64,000 bases of DNA, taken from positions 1-64,000 of the forward strand of contig CAZVLB010000012.1 in the NCBI GenBank assembly GCA_964627935.1. Reading direction: 5' to 3'. Below the pieces are notes generated by a model, which did no database searches, was not told where the DNA came from, and saw only the letters and a program-made list of their open reading frames with translations. Both the position numbers and the translations under genes were made by a program. Below are positions 53,836 to 62,544 of this stretch, one piece after another (position 1 is the stretch's first letter; the number at the start of each line of letters is the position of its first letter). Source of the stretch: JAABVY01 sp964627935 (GTDB lineage Bacteria > Zixibacteria > MSB-5A5 > JAABVY01).

Positions 53836-54681
53836 TTAATCCGATGGATCATATGTAACGGAGATAATATCCGTAGGTTCCCCCTCGAAATAGTCATAAA
53901 TATTGAATACTATCGGATCCAGGCTACCATACATGGAATAATACAATCCCACTACAGAACTGACACTGAACCTGAGTTCCTGCGAAAGATAAGCATCACA
54001 GGGATCATCATAGGCCCTGTGCCGCAGATATAAACTGGCCTGCACCGGGTAGGATTCCATAAAGACCGGCGGGCTCATGTATAAATCGAAATCATGAGGC
54101 AGGCATCCGCCGCTGTAGAACACATCCAGAATCAAAGTGTCCCCGCTGAAATATGCGCTATCCAGATCAAACTGATCAATCTGTATCTCCTGCGCGGTCA
54201 TCCAGGTCAGATACACCGGCTGAATCACAGGCTCTGATGGCTCACATGAGACCTTGTTCACTCGCAAACTGGCTATGTAGTCTTCTTCAGGAATAGCGCC
54301 GGGAGATTCGGGATACGGCAATAGCATTTCCAACTCGACCTCGTAGCAGGGAAAACGGGCCGGCTTGTCGAGATTGGAGTTCTCGCCGCCACCCGCCCAT
54401 AAAATGGCATTCGACCTTAAAGTATCGCCTGCGGAATTCCTCATCCAGATCTCAATCTCCGCTTGTCCGGGCCAGACACAAAATGCGCTCAATGGACAGC
54501 GCGAATCATAAACAGCGCCCGAGAATCCGATTACAATATCCTCACCCTCTACCCTGACCATCTGACCGTATGAAATTTGAAACAAATCGCCCGCCTGAGT
54601 ATTGGTGATATTTTCATCAGAACAGCCGCTCAGTATGGCCAGGGATACGACTACGAATAGAACTAATATATGCCTGAACAT
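53836..54681 (-). CDS. Lipoprotein with SRCPxxAxCVW motif
   Basis: 281 residues; GGAGG 5-6 nt before the ATG. Lipoprotein signal with lipobox LSGC (Cys about residue 20). The first half contains DSRCPLSAFCVWPGQAEIEIW, a motif found in many small secreted lipoproteins of unknown function. The second half (about 165-281) is separate and cysteine-bearing (YSGGCLPHDFDLY). Function unknown; single-gene unit. Confidence 0.82.
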   Translation of the reverse strand: MFRHILVLFVVVSLAILSGCSDENITNTQAGDLFQISYGQMVRVEGEDIVIGFSGAVYDSRCPLSAFCVWPGQAEIEIWMRNSAGDTLRSNAILWAGGGENSNLDKPARFPCYEVELEMLLPYPESPGAIPEEDYIASLRVNKVSCEPSEPVIQPVYLTWMTAQEIQIDQFDLDSAYFSGDTLILDVFYSGGCLPHDFDLYMSPPVFMESYPVQASLYLRHRAYDDPCDAYLSQELRFSVSSVVGLYYSMYGSLDPIVFNIYDYFEGEPTDIISVTYDPSD

Positions 54682-54822
54682 CTATTCCTCCGGTTTTTAT
54701 ATATGCTTACAGTATTATTTAAACTAAAATGCCGATCAGGAGTATAATCACGATGCCTTTTCACATACAATTAACGAACAAGGGCAGTTTTTGTCAATTA
54801 TTTGTAAATAAGTCGAATGATG

Positions 54823-54850
54823 TTGACAGCCCGAACTTTAAGCATATTTT
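54823..54850 (+). promoter_or_regulatory. Candidate promoter of lepA-lepB, nearly leaderless
   Basis: Perfect TTGACA (54823-54828), 16 nt, TATTTT (54845-54850). The expected start is within a few bases of the ATG at 54860, and no ribosome site precedes that ATG, so lepA mRNA may be leaderless. Confidence 0.4.
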
Positions 54851-54859
54851 TCCGGGACT

Positions 54860-56662
54860 ATGGATTCGAAGCTGATTAGAAATTTCTCGATTATTGCCCA
54901 TATCGATCATGGCAAGTCTACCCTGGCCGATCGTTTTCTGGAATTGACCGGATTGATCGAGCCGGGCGAGGATGTCAAGCAGATACTGGATTCGATGGGC
55001 CTCGAGCAGGAACGCGGGATTACCATCAAGCTGCATGCGGTCAGGATGGATTATGATTCGCCCGACGGCAACCGCTATATACTCAACCTGATCGACACGC
55101 CCGGGCATGTGGATTTCACCTATGAGGTATCACGTTCGCTGGCGGCCTGCGAGGGCGCTCTTCTGGTAATCGATGCTTCCCAGGGCATCGAGGCACAGAC
55201 CATTTCCAATCTGTATCTGGCCATGGAACACGATCTGCAAATCATCCCGGTCATTAACAAAATCGACCTGCCCAACGCCAACGTGGAGGAAGTCGAAAAA
55301 CAGATTATCGATCTGCTGGGCGTTAAAGCGGATGAAATCTTCAAGGTCTCGGCTAAGATGGGAACCGGTGTACAGCAGGTGTTGGAGGCTATCGTAAGTT
55401 ATATTCCACCTCCGGAAGCCGACAGCAAAAAGCCTTTCAGAGCGATGATCTTTGATTCGATTTTTGAGTCCTATCGTGGCGCGATTCCATATATTCGTGT
55501 GGTTGATGGTGAAGTAAAGAAGGGCGATATCATCACGCTCTATGCCCCCGACAAAAATTATGAGGTGCAGGAGGTCGGCTACCTTAAAATCAAACCGGTG
55601 CCCTGCAAGAAGCTATCGGCCGGTGAGGTCGGCTACCTGATTGCCTCGATTAAGACCGTCTCGAATACCAAGGTCGGTGATACGATTTTCCTGGGCGAGA
55701 AAAAGAAAGTTCAGCGTCTTCCGGGATTTCGCGACATAAAGCCGATGGTCTTTGCCGGCATCTACCCGGCCACGACCGAGAACTACGAGGAACTGCGCGG
55801 GGCGCTGGAAAAACTGCAACTCAATGATTCATCGCTGATTTATATTCCTGAAACCTCGGCCGCGCTGGGTTTCGGATTCCGCTGCGGATTTCTGGGGCTT
55901 TTGCACATGGAAATCATCCGCGAACGCCTGACCCGTGAATACGACCTCAATATCGTAAACACCGTGCCCAATGTGGAGTACAGGGTTTTGACCACAGATG
56001 GCGAGGAACTTCGCATTGAAAATCCCTCAAATCTGCCTCCCGCCCAGGATATCGAATATATCGAGGAGCCCTATGTGTCCGCCAGCCTGATTACGCCCTC
56101 GGAATATATCGGCAATGTCATGAAGCTGGTCACCGAACGGCGCGGGATTTATGAAAATACCGAATATATTGACCCGCAGAGGGCCAGCCTGAGCTACAAA
56201 CTTCCTCTGGCGGAGATTATATTCGACTTTTTCGACCGCCTGAAATCCACCACAAGAGGCTATGCCTCATTGGATTACGAATTTCACGGCTACCGTGAAT
56301 CGGATCTTGTCAAGCTGGATATACTGATAAACGGCAAAGCGGTGGATGCATTTTCCTATATTCTGCATCGCGAAAAAGCTTATCAACGCGGCCGACAGCT
56401 ATGCTCCAAACTGCGCGAACTCATTCCCAGACAGATGTTTGAGGTCACGATCCAGGCCGCTATCGGAAATCGAATTATCTCCCGCGAATCGGTTAAGGCA
56501 TTGCGCAAAAATGTCACCGCCAAATGCTACGGCGGAGATATTACACGCAAAAGAAAACTGCTGGAAAGGCAAAAGGAAGGCAAAAAGCGCATGAAACAGG
56601 TAGGAAATGTGGAAATTCCGCAGGAGGCCTTCCTGGCGGTGCTGGAGCTCGAAAAAGACTGA
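54860..56662 (+). CDS. lepA: Elongation factor 4 (back-translocating GTPase)
   Basis: 600 residues, full length. G1 motif AHIDHGKSTL, switch II DTPGHVDF, NKID, plus the LepA-specific C-terminal domain (EFHGYRESDLVKLDILINGKAVDAFS, and AAIGNRIISRESVKALRKNVTAKCYGGD). Ribosome-bound GTPase that acts on stalled elongation complexes. Followed by lepB, the classical lepA-lepB order. Confidence 0.98.
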   Translation: MDSKLIRNFSIIAHIDHGKSTLADRFLELTGLIEPGEDVKQILDSMGLEQERGITIKLHAVRMDYDSPDGNRYILNLIDTPGHVDFTYEVSRSLAACEGALLVIDASQGIEAQTISNLYLAMEHDLQIIPVINKIDLPNANVEEVEKQIIDLLGVKADEIFKVSAKMGTGVQQVLEAIVSYIPPPEADSKKPFRAMIFDSIFESYRGAIPYIRVVDGEVKKGDIITLYAPDKNYEVQEVGYLKIKPVPCKKLSAGEVGYLIASIKTVSNTKVGDTIFLGEKKKVQRLPGFRDIKPMVFAGIYPATTENYEELRGALEKLQLNDSSLIYIPETSAALGFGFRCGFLGLLHMEIIRERLTREYDLNIVNTVPNVEYRVLTTDGEELRIENPSNLPPAQDIEYIEEPYVSASLITPSEYIGNVMKLVTERRGIYENTEYIDPQRASLSYKLPLAEIIFDFFDRLKSTTRGYASLDYEFHGYRESDLVKLDILINGKAVDAFSYILHREKAYQRGRQLCSKLRELIPRQMFEVTIQAAIGNRIISRESVKALRKNVTAKCYGGDITRKRKLLERQKEGKKRMKQVGNVEIPQEAFLAVLELEKD

Positions 56663-56710
56663 TTTCGTATCTCAATATTTTTGAGCTATATTCCGATATA
56701 TCATATAACT

Positions 56711-57418
56711 ATGCAGGAAATCCAGAGCATCTCCGAAGTTGGAACTATCGGGAAAACCCGTGTTCAGAAGAAACGCGCCCGAGCCAGGATCAGGGAAATT
56801 ATCGAAGCCGTCCTGATCGCGCTGGTAATCGCGGTTATTCTGCGTATCTTCGTGGTCCAGGCCTATCGTGTCGATTCAGATTCCATGGCCTACACAATGA
56901 TCGAAGGCGATTATATCTTCGTAAACAAATTCATCTATCATTTCCGCGAGCCGCATGTCAATGATGTGGTCATCTTCGAATATCCACTGAATCCATCAAA
57001 GGATTTTATCAAAAGAGTCGCGGCAGTCGAGGGACAGACTGTGGAGATTATCGGCAAACAGCTTTATGTCGATGGTCAGCATGTGGCCTTTCCCGAAAAT
57101 GCCGCGGGGCTTAGCGATAAAGTTATCCCCGGTGAGCTTGGTAATCGTGATTTCTTCGGCCCAAAACAGGTACCGGCCGGGCATATTTTCGTACTGGGCG
57201 ATAATCGTGACAACTCGCAGGATTCACGTCAATGGGGCTTTCTGGATAAAAGCCTGATCAAGGGCAAGGCTGTATTTATCTATTTTTCATGGAAACCTGA
57301 TGACAATGCTCCCAAGTGGGGACCGCCCTATATTGATAAGATAATTACAATACCATTCTACAATATCACCCATTTCCCCTGGCGGGTCAATTGGGGCCGT
57401 CTTTTCCAGGGCCTGTAA
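56711..57418 (+). CDS. lepB: Signal peptidase I
   Basis: 235 residues from the ATG at 56711 (a TTG start ten codons earlier has no ribosome site). One N-terminal membrane helix (VLIALVIAVILRIFVVQA). Catalytic Ser58 lies in DSDSMAYT (Tyr for the usual Pro of S-M-x-P-T) and Lys101 in FIKRVAAVEGQ; GDNRDNSQDSR is the box E signature. Cleaves signal peptides of the many exported proteins here. Cotranscribed with lepA. Confidence 0.95.
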   Translation: MQEIQSISEVGTIGKTRVQKKRARARIREIIEAVLIALVIAVILRIFVVQAYRVDSDSMAYTMIEGDYIFVNKFIYHFREPHVNDVVIFEYPLNPSKDFIKRVAAVEGQTVEIIGKQLYVDGQHVAFPENAAGLSDKVIPGELGNRDFFGPKQVPAGHIFVLGDNRDNSQDSRQWGFLDKSLIKGKAVFIYFSWKPDDNAPKWGPPYIDKIITIPFYNITHFPWRVNWGRLFQGL

Positions 57419-57566
57419 GATTTTTCAATCCCCCCCAACTATAGCCTCATTCAAAAAAATTTAGATTGCTTTCCGGCCACAAATCGATTTATTCCCTCGC
57501 AAGGAACGTTAGATTTATGTTTGCATCGTGTTAACACACCGTTAGCACCTATATCTCGGAGGGAAC

Positions 57567-58652
57567 GTGAAAGTCATATCCGCTTCTTTGGCATGGGCTG
57601 TGTTATTTCTAATTCTATCCGCTTCAATATCTTTGGCCGAGGATGGAATAGATATCTCGGGCGATTTCCGTTATCGGCACGAAACTATTGACCGGGAGGG
57701 CAATGATACCCGGCATCGTCACAGAATACGTGCCCGGATCAGCCTTACCGCAGAGATTAACCAGCAGCTTATGGTCGAAACTGAAATCAGCAGCGGTTCT
57801 GATGATCCGGTGTCAAATAACCAGAGTCTTGATGACGGTTTCTCGACCAAAAACCTGGGCCTCAACCTGGCCTACCTGGCATATTCTCCGAAGCAGATTA
57901 AAGGTTTGACTTTATTTGCAGGCAAGATGAATAATCCCTTTTTAAATGTCCAGAAATCGGAGCTTCTGTGGGATCCCGATCTGTGTCCCGAGGGACTTGC
58001 CGGCAAACTAAGCCACAACAGAGATAATATCCAGTTCTTTTTAAACGGCGCATTTTTCTGGGTCGAAGAACGGTCATCAGACGATGAATCCTACATGGCC
58101 GGACTGCAGACCGGTGTAAAGATAAAGCCCGAAAACAGCGATATTCACCTGATAATCGGCGGCGCATATAATGATTATGTCAATACCCTGGATTTCGAGC
58201 CGTTCTTTGACAGCGATGATCCGGCCGGGAATTCACTCGACAATCAGGGCCAATATTTACATGACTACAACCTGTTAGACATATTCGTCGAGCTCGGCAC
58301 AACCCTGGGAAATCTTCCGGCGGCCGTGTTTGCCGATGTGGTCAATAATATCGCCATTGATGAAAACAGCGGCGGATGGCTGGTTGGAGTATCTGTGGGC
58401 AAAACCAAACAGCCCTGGAGCTGGCATTTTCGCTATCAATACAAGTATCTCGAAAGTGACGCGGTCATGGGCCGCTATACAGATTCCGAATTTATCGGCG
58501 GGGGTACCGACGGCAAGGGCCATGAATTCAACTACAGCCTGCAATTGGACCAATCTGTTACAGCGGCGGTTACTCTCTTCCTGAACAAGAAAAACCTGGA
58601 TAACGAAATCGATTACAACCGCCTGCAGGCTGATCTAAAATTCAGGTTCTGA
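57567..58652 (+). CDS. Porin-like outer-membrane barrel protein
   Basis: 361 residues; GTG start 5 nt after GGAGGG. Signal peptide (SASLAWAVLFLILSASISLA), then alternating beta strands throughout (DISGDFRYRHETID, RIRARISLTAEI, LMVETEISSGS), ending LKFRF with a terminal Phe typical for BAM-inserted barrels. Most like the putative-porin family with 14-16 strands. Substrate unknown. Convergent with the next gene, no terminator between. Confidence 0.8.
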   Translation: MKVISASLAWAVLFLILSASISLAEDGIDISGDFRYRHETIDREGNDTRHRHRIRARISLTAEINQQLMVETEISSGSDDPVSNNQSLDDGFSTKNLGLNLAYLAYSPKQIKGLTLFAGKMNNPFLNVQKSELLWDPDLCPEGLAGKLSHNRDNIQFFLNGAFFWVEERSSDDESYMAGLQTGVKIKPENSDIHLIIGGAYNDYVNTLDFEPFFDSDDPAGNSLDNQGQYLHDYNLLDIFVELGTTLGNLPAAVFADVVNNIAIDENSGGWLVGVSVGKTKQPWSWHFRYQYKYLESDAVMGRYTDSEFIGGGTDGKGHEFNYSLQLDQSVTAAVTLFLNKKNLDNEIDYNRLQADLKFRF

Positions 58653-58658
58653 GACGAA

Positions 58659-59930
58659 TTAGAAAGTATATTCGAGTGAGGTCGAGATCAGGTAAAGTGT
58701 GGTGTTGTCGGTTTTTTCCTGATGACGTTCCCAGTCGATAGATCCAAGCAGGTTAAAACGCAGGTTGTCGCTGATCGAAGCATCCAGCAATAAATCGAGA
58801 ATGTACAGGTTATGATCGGTCAATATGCCGCTCTCCTGTCCGGGATACTTGCGTTTACCGATCTCGAATGAGGCATCCAGCCACAATTCGAATCCGAGAT
58901 TGTATTCAAATCCCGGTTCGATAGAGTATTCATCGTAATCCTGATCATCGAATTCCGCATTGCCGGCAGAATAAAAACGGTAATGAGGTATCATTTTTAG
59001 CTCCAGGCTTTCATTCACCGTCACGCAAAATTCGAAATCATTGCGCATATATAACAGATCGTAATAAACGAAATCCTCGACATCGTAATCGCTGTATTCG
59101 AGTTCGCTGTAGAGCTTGAATGACAGCAGAGCTGAGGGCCTGTAAAAAGCGGACAGAATCAGGTTCTCAAGGCTGTGATCCTCCAGGCCGCCATCTTTCT
59201 TCGAATCCTTGAGAGCATATTCATTATCAATGTACAATCGAAATTTATAGCCAGGCGAATATTCGGCAGAAAAACGGAAAACATGACGGTCGAACTCGAG
59301 CCGGGAGGAATCCGATACCCTCTTTGTATCATTGCGATAACCGGCGGTTAATCTGCCCTCGAACCCGAAGTTCTTGGTCAGCTCCAGATTGAATTTATTG
59401 TAGTTATAGTCATAATAGTATCCGGATGGCTGATCATAGCGGGTAAATTCGAAGGCGTTTTTCATTTCCAGTTCGAATCCCCGCCCCAGATCGGGATTAA
59501 ATATTAGCGAGGTGCTGTTATTTATATAGTCGCGATTCAGCCCGGACTGATCATCACCGCTATCCAGATTTCTCAGGTTCAGATAATTATAAAGCCTGAA
59601 TGCCCCCGCCTGCAAACGAATATCCAGATTGTTTCGAAAAGATTCTGTCGACAGGGATGTACGGTTGTAGATATTCAGATCAAACAGGTCAGATAATTTT
59701 GTCTTATATCTGAGCTTTCCCAGTATGCTGAATTCATTGGAGGCATCGCTGGTCAGCTTCAGACTCTCCAGCGAATCCGGGTCGATTATCAGGGTATCTT
59801 CGCTCAGGAGATAGTAATCGGTTGAAATATACTCGTAACCGGTACCAACTGTCAGTTCCAGGTTATCGGCATACAAGCCGGCCGCCATGACCATGATAAG
59901 CACTGCTGTAAAACTAACTCTAAGTTTCAT
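58659..59930 (-). CDS. Outer-membrane beta-barrel protein
   Basis: 423 residues. Signal peptide (FTAVLIMVMAAGLYA), then a run of amphipathic strands rich in Tyr and Asp, ending SLEYTF with a terminal Phe. No family recognised beyond a generic barrel of about 18-20 strands. 63 nt downstream of the four-repeat gene on the same strand, so an operon behind the GTAC-repeat motif. Confidence 0.8.
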   Translation of the reverse strand: MKLRVSFTAVLIMVMAAGLYADNLELTVGTGYEYISTDYYLLSEDTLIIDPDSLESLKLTSDASNEFSILGKLRYKTKLSDLFDLNIYNRTSLSTESFRNNLDIRLQAGAFRLYNYLNLRNLDSGDDQSGLNRDYINNSTSLIFNPDLGRGFELEMKNAFEFTRYDQPSGYYYDYNYNKFNLELTKNFGFEGRLTAGYRNDTKRVSDSSRLEFDRHVFRFSAEYSPGYKFRLYIDNEYALKDSKKDGGLEDHSLENLILSAFYRPSALLSFKLYSELEYSDYDVEDFVYYDLLYMRNDFEFCVTVNESLELKMIPHYRFYSAGNAEFDDQDYDEYSIEPGFEYNLGFELWLDASFEIGKRKYPGQESGILTDHNLYILDLLLDASISDNLRFNLLGSIDWERHQEKTDNTTLYLISTSLEYTF

Positions 59931-59993
59931 CAGGCAACCAAGATACTATTCATCGATTGGAATGCAAATTAAATTAAGATGGTAGCAGTGGGT

Positions 59994-61022
59994 CTATTGC
60001 AGATATTCCGATGCCTCATTCAATGATCGATTAGCCTGGCGCAGGTAATACATGGCCGCCTCAATCTGATCTTCGCCATAAGCCTGTTTGCCCTTTTCCA
60101 TAAATTCTACCGCACGATTGAGATAGTTGATCGCGCTTTCATTGCCGGTAGCCTCCGTCACAAGCCCGTCATACTTGGCCTCGATACGGGCCAGCACCTG
60201 CGGGAAATTCGAACTCTGAATTTCTTTCTGAAGACGTTCCAGCGCATCCAGAATCTGCCGACGGGCGCGGACAGTCTGTTCAATTGCCAGCTTATAATTG
60301 CCGTTATTGTGAAATTCCCTGGCTTTTTCCTGAAGTCTCAGCGCATTTGCGTAAAAAGCCGGTGGATCTTCAATCTGCAGTTCGGCCAGAAGATCACGGG
60401 CTCGGTCTATAAGCATGTTGGTTTTTTCAATCTCACGCTCGGCCTGATTTGACTGATGAGCCGTTTCGATGCCTTTTTCAATAAAATCACGGGCCCGCAA
60501 TGTGGCCGTAAGCGCAAGTTTCTGCCGATTCTGATGGAACAGCTCCCTGGCTTTGTTTTGAGCCAGTTCGGCATTTTCAAGCATTTTGGAGATGGTAGGT
60601 GAAAATGCCACTCCGATCTGGTCACGAACCTTGCTGATCATATCATCAGTCTTTTCAATTTCGCGTTCGACCAGTGACTGATTATCCTGGCCGCTCCTTA
60701 TCAGGCCGACTGCTTTCTGGGCATGGGTCCTGGCCATGAAAGTGAATTCCTCAGCCAGCTTGTAATTGCCATTGTGGAAATAGCTCCAGGCCTTATCCTG
60801 AAGAAAAACCGCACGTTCCACATATCCCGCGCTTCTTGGATTTCCGGATTCAGAAACCAACTGCTTGGCCTCAACAATTATCCGCTCGGTTCTTTCCAAA
60901 TCCTGCTCTACACGATTCTGGACCTGGCCATAAAGAGGCGAAGACCATAAAACTACAGTGAGGGTCAACAGGATCAACCATAAGAGCAATTTTGTCATGT
61001 TCAGTTCGTAGCGAGCTATCAT
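59994..61022 (-). CDS. Exported helical protein with four tandem repeats
   Basis: 342 residues from the ATG at 61022 (GGAGG 5-6 nt upstream; a frame start 4 codons earlier is possible). One N-terminal membrane or signal segment (LLLWLILLTLTVVLWSSPLYG). The rest is about four 75-80-residue repeats built around E-R-E-I-E-K-T-x-x-x-I, then L-x-x-A-x-x-x-Q-x-K-A-R-E and GNYKLAIEQTVRARR. These look like a long helical, TPR/coiled-coil type solenoid, probably periplasmic. Cotranscribed with the outer-membrane barrel. Confidence 0.75.
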   Translation of the reverse strand: MIARYELNMTKLLLWLILLTLTVVLWSSPLYGQVQNRVEQDLERTERIIVEAKQLVSESGNPRSAGYVERAVFLQDKAWSYFHNGNYKLAEEFTFMARTHAQKAVGLIRSGQDNQSLVEREIEKTDDMISKVRDQIGVAFSPTISKMLENAELAQNKARELFHQNRQKLALTATLRARDFIEKGIETAHQSNQAEREIEKTNMLIDRARDLLAELQIEDPPAFYANALRLQEKAREFHNNGNYKLAIEQTVRARRQILDALERLQKEIQSSNFPQVLARIEAKYDGLVTEATGNESAINYLNRAVEFMEKGKQAYGEDQIEAAMYYLRQANRSLNEASEYLQ

Positions 61023-61078
61023 CCGGTCCTCCAAAGATTTTCTTCACCAAAATGAAGAACAAATTATGTGCCGAATAG

Positions 61079-61094
61079 TGCAAGCCCCATCCAA
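61079..61094 (-). promoter_or_regulatory. Imperfect sigma-54 promoter before the helical-repeat gene
   Basis: The minus strand reads TTGGATGGGGCTTGCA: a perfect -12 TTGCA with a GG element, but spacing is GG-N9-GC rather than N10. The GTAC motif lies about 100 nt upstream, where NtrC-type activators bind. Confidence 0.25.
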
Positions 61095-61173
61095 AATACA
61101 ACCTATGTCATTGATTGATAGCATCTTAAAATCTCATCCCTGCAAACGCCGAATATCCTGATTCCCATTGATT

Positions 61174-61211
61174 TTGTACCATTGGGTACAGTTTGGACAT
61201 CAAAAAGGTAC
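61174..61211 (-). promoter_or_regulatory. GTAC-repeat motif, copy A
   Basis: A 30-nt block (61174-61203) agrees with 63903-63932 at 25 of 30 positions. It contains GTAC-type half-sites about 10 nt apart (61176, 61186 and a GGAC variant at 61195), with a fourth at 61208. It lies just after the response-regulator gene and about 150 nt before the helical-repeat gene. Confidence 0.6.
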
Positions 61212-61215
61212 AAAA

Positions 61216-62544
61216 TCATTCCAGATCATACTTTTTTAAACGGGTATAAAGCATACGCCTGGTGATTTTTAAAATATCAGCGGCCCTGGTTTTGTTTCCG
61301 CGGGCTTTTTCCAGCGCATCAATAACCGCCTGCTTCTCCATTTCATCGAGGCCTTCCGATGCCGCCTGTTTTTTTGCCGTATCCGTTTTTTCAAATCCGC
61401 GTGGTATTCCGATATGATCCGGGCGGATTGGATCATTTCCGGCCAATATCATGGCTCGTTCAATAATATTCTTCAATTCACGCACATTGCCGCGCCAGTT
61501 GTAGCTTTTCAGCATATCCTGAACTGATTCAGACAGTTCGCCATGACGATACCCGTTTTTTTCGGCAAAGTAATTGGCCAGAAGCGGGATGTCTTCGGCC
61601 CGTTCCGACAGGGCGGGAATTCGAATCGGGAAGACATTGAGCCTGAAATACAGGTCCTCACGGAATGATCCCCTATCCATCTCGGTTTCAAGGTCACGGT
61701 TTGTGGCAGAAATCACGCGCACATCAACAGCGATATCATCGGTGCCCCCGACCCTGGTGATTCTACGCTCCTCCAGCGCGCGCAGGAGTTTGGCCTGCAA
61801 CGGCCCGGACATCTCGCCGATCTCATCCAGAAATAATGTACCACCCTCGGCCAGTTCGAATCGTCCCGGTTTGCGTTTGATTGCACCGGTAAAGGCCCCT
61901 TTTTCATGGCCAAACAACTCCGATTCCAGCAAAGTTTCGGTCAGGGCGGCGCAATTTACCGCCACAAAGGGCTTCTCCGCCCGTGGAGAGGACTTATGTA
62001 CCATGTTGGCCACCAGTTCCTTACCGGTTCCCGACTGGCCCATCAGGAGTACATTGGCATCAGTCCGGCTAACCTTTTCCACCAGCTCGAAAAGACGTTT
62101 TACGGGTTCAGATTTGCCGATAAAGCTGTCGTAGCTGGCGCTGGAAAGATCCTGTTCGAGCTGTTCAATTCGCCCGGCCTGTTTTTTTTCAGAAAATATC
62201 TTCTTGATTTTAATTACCAGCTCGTCCAGCGAAAACGGCTTAATAATATAGTCATAGGCCCCCGCTTTCATTGCCTCCACAGCAGTGGCGGCGGTGGCAT
62301 AGGCGGTCATGATAATCACCTCTGTCTGCGGGCTGTTTGTTTTTATGTGCTTTAAAAGCTCAAGCCCATCAGGAGGATCCATGCGCAGATCTGTGACCAC
62401 TATTTCATAGTTATTTTTGGAGATCTTATCCAGCGCCTGTTTGCCGCTGTTGGCAATATCAGAGTGGTACCCCTGATCCTCGAGTTCACCGGAGACCAGG
62501 TGAGTCATCTTCTCTTCATCGTCAACTATAAGAATACGAGCCAT
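61216..62544 (-). CDS. NtrC-family sigma-54-dependent response regulator
   Basis: 442 residues. Receiver domain with phosphorylatable Asp52 (VVTDLRMDPPDG), AAA+ domain (about 140-370) with Walker A GQSGTGKE, GAFTGA and Walker B FLDEIGE, and a C-terminal Fis-type helix-turn-helix (GNKTRAADILKITRRMLYTRLKKY). It should activate sigma-54 promoters when phosphorylated by the adjacent kinase, immediately upstream with no gap. Possible targets include its own operon, the helical-repeat operon and flagellin. Confidence 0.96.
   Translation of the reverse strand: MARILIVDDEEKMTHLVSGELEDQGYHSDIANSGKQALDKISKNNYEIVVTDLRMDPPDGLELLKHIKTNSPQTEVIIMTAYATAATAVEAMKAGAYDYIIKPFSLDELVIKIKKIFSEKKQAGRIEQLEQDLSSASYDSFIGKSEPVKRLFELVEKVSRTDANVLLMGQSGTGKELVANMVHKSSPRAEKPFVAVNCAALTETLLESELFGHEKGAFTGAIKRKPGRFELAEGGTLFLDEIGEMSGPLQAKLLRALEERRITRVGGTDDIAVDVRVISATNRDLETEMDRGSFREDLYFRLNVFPIRIPALSERAEDIPLLANYFAEKNGYRHGELSESVQDMLKSYNWRGNVRELKNIIERAMILAGNDPIRPDHIGIPRGFEKTDTAKKQAASEGLDEMEKQAVIDALEKARGNKTRAADILKITRRMLYTRLKKYDLE

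Noticed and set aside
57528..57537. 10-bp palindrome GTGTTAACAC upstream of the porin-like gene
   Set aside because: Short and isolated; no second copy or promoter geometry to support an operator.
61079..61094. Strong sigma-54 promoter for the helical-repeat operon
   Set aside because: Spacing between GG and GC is one base short, so it is listed only at low confidence.
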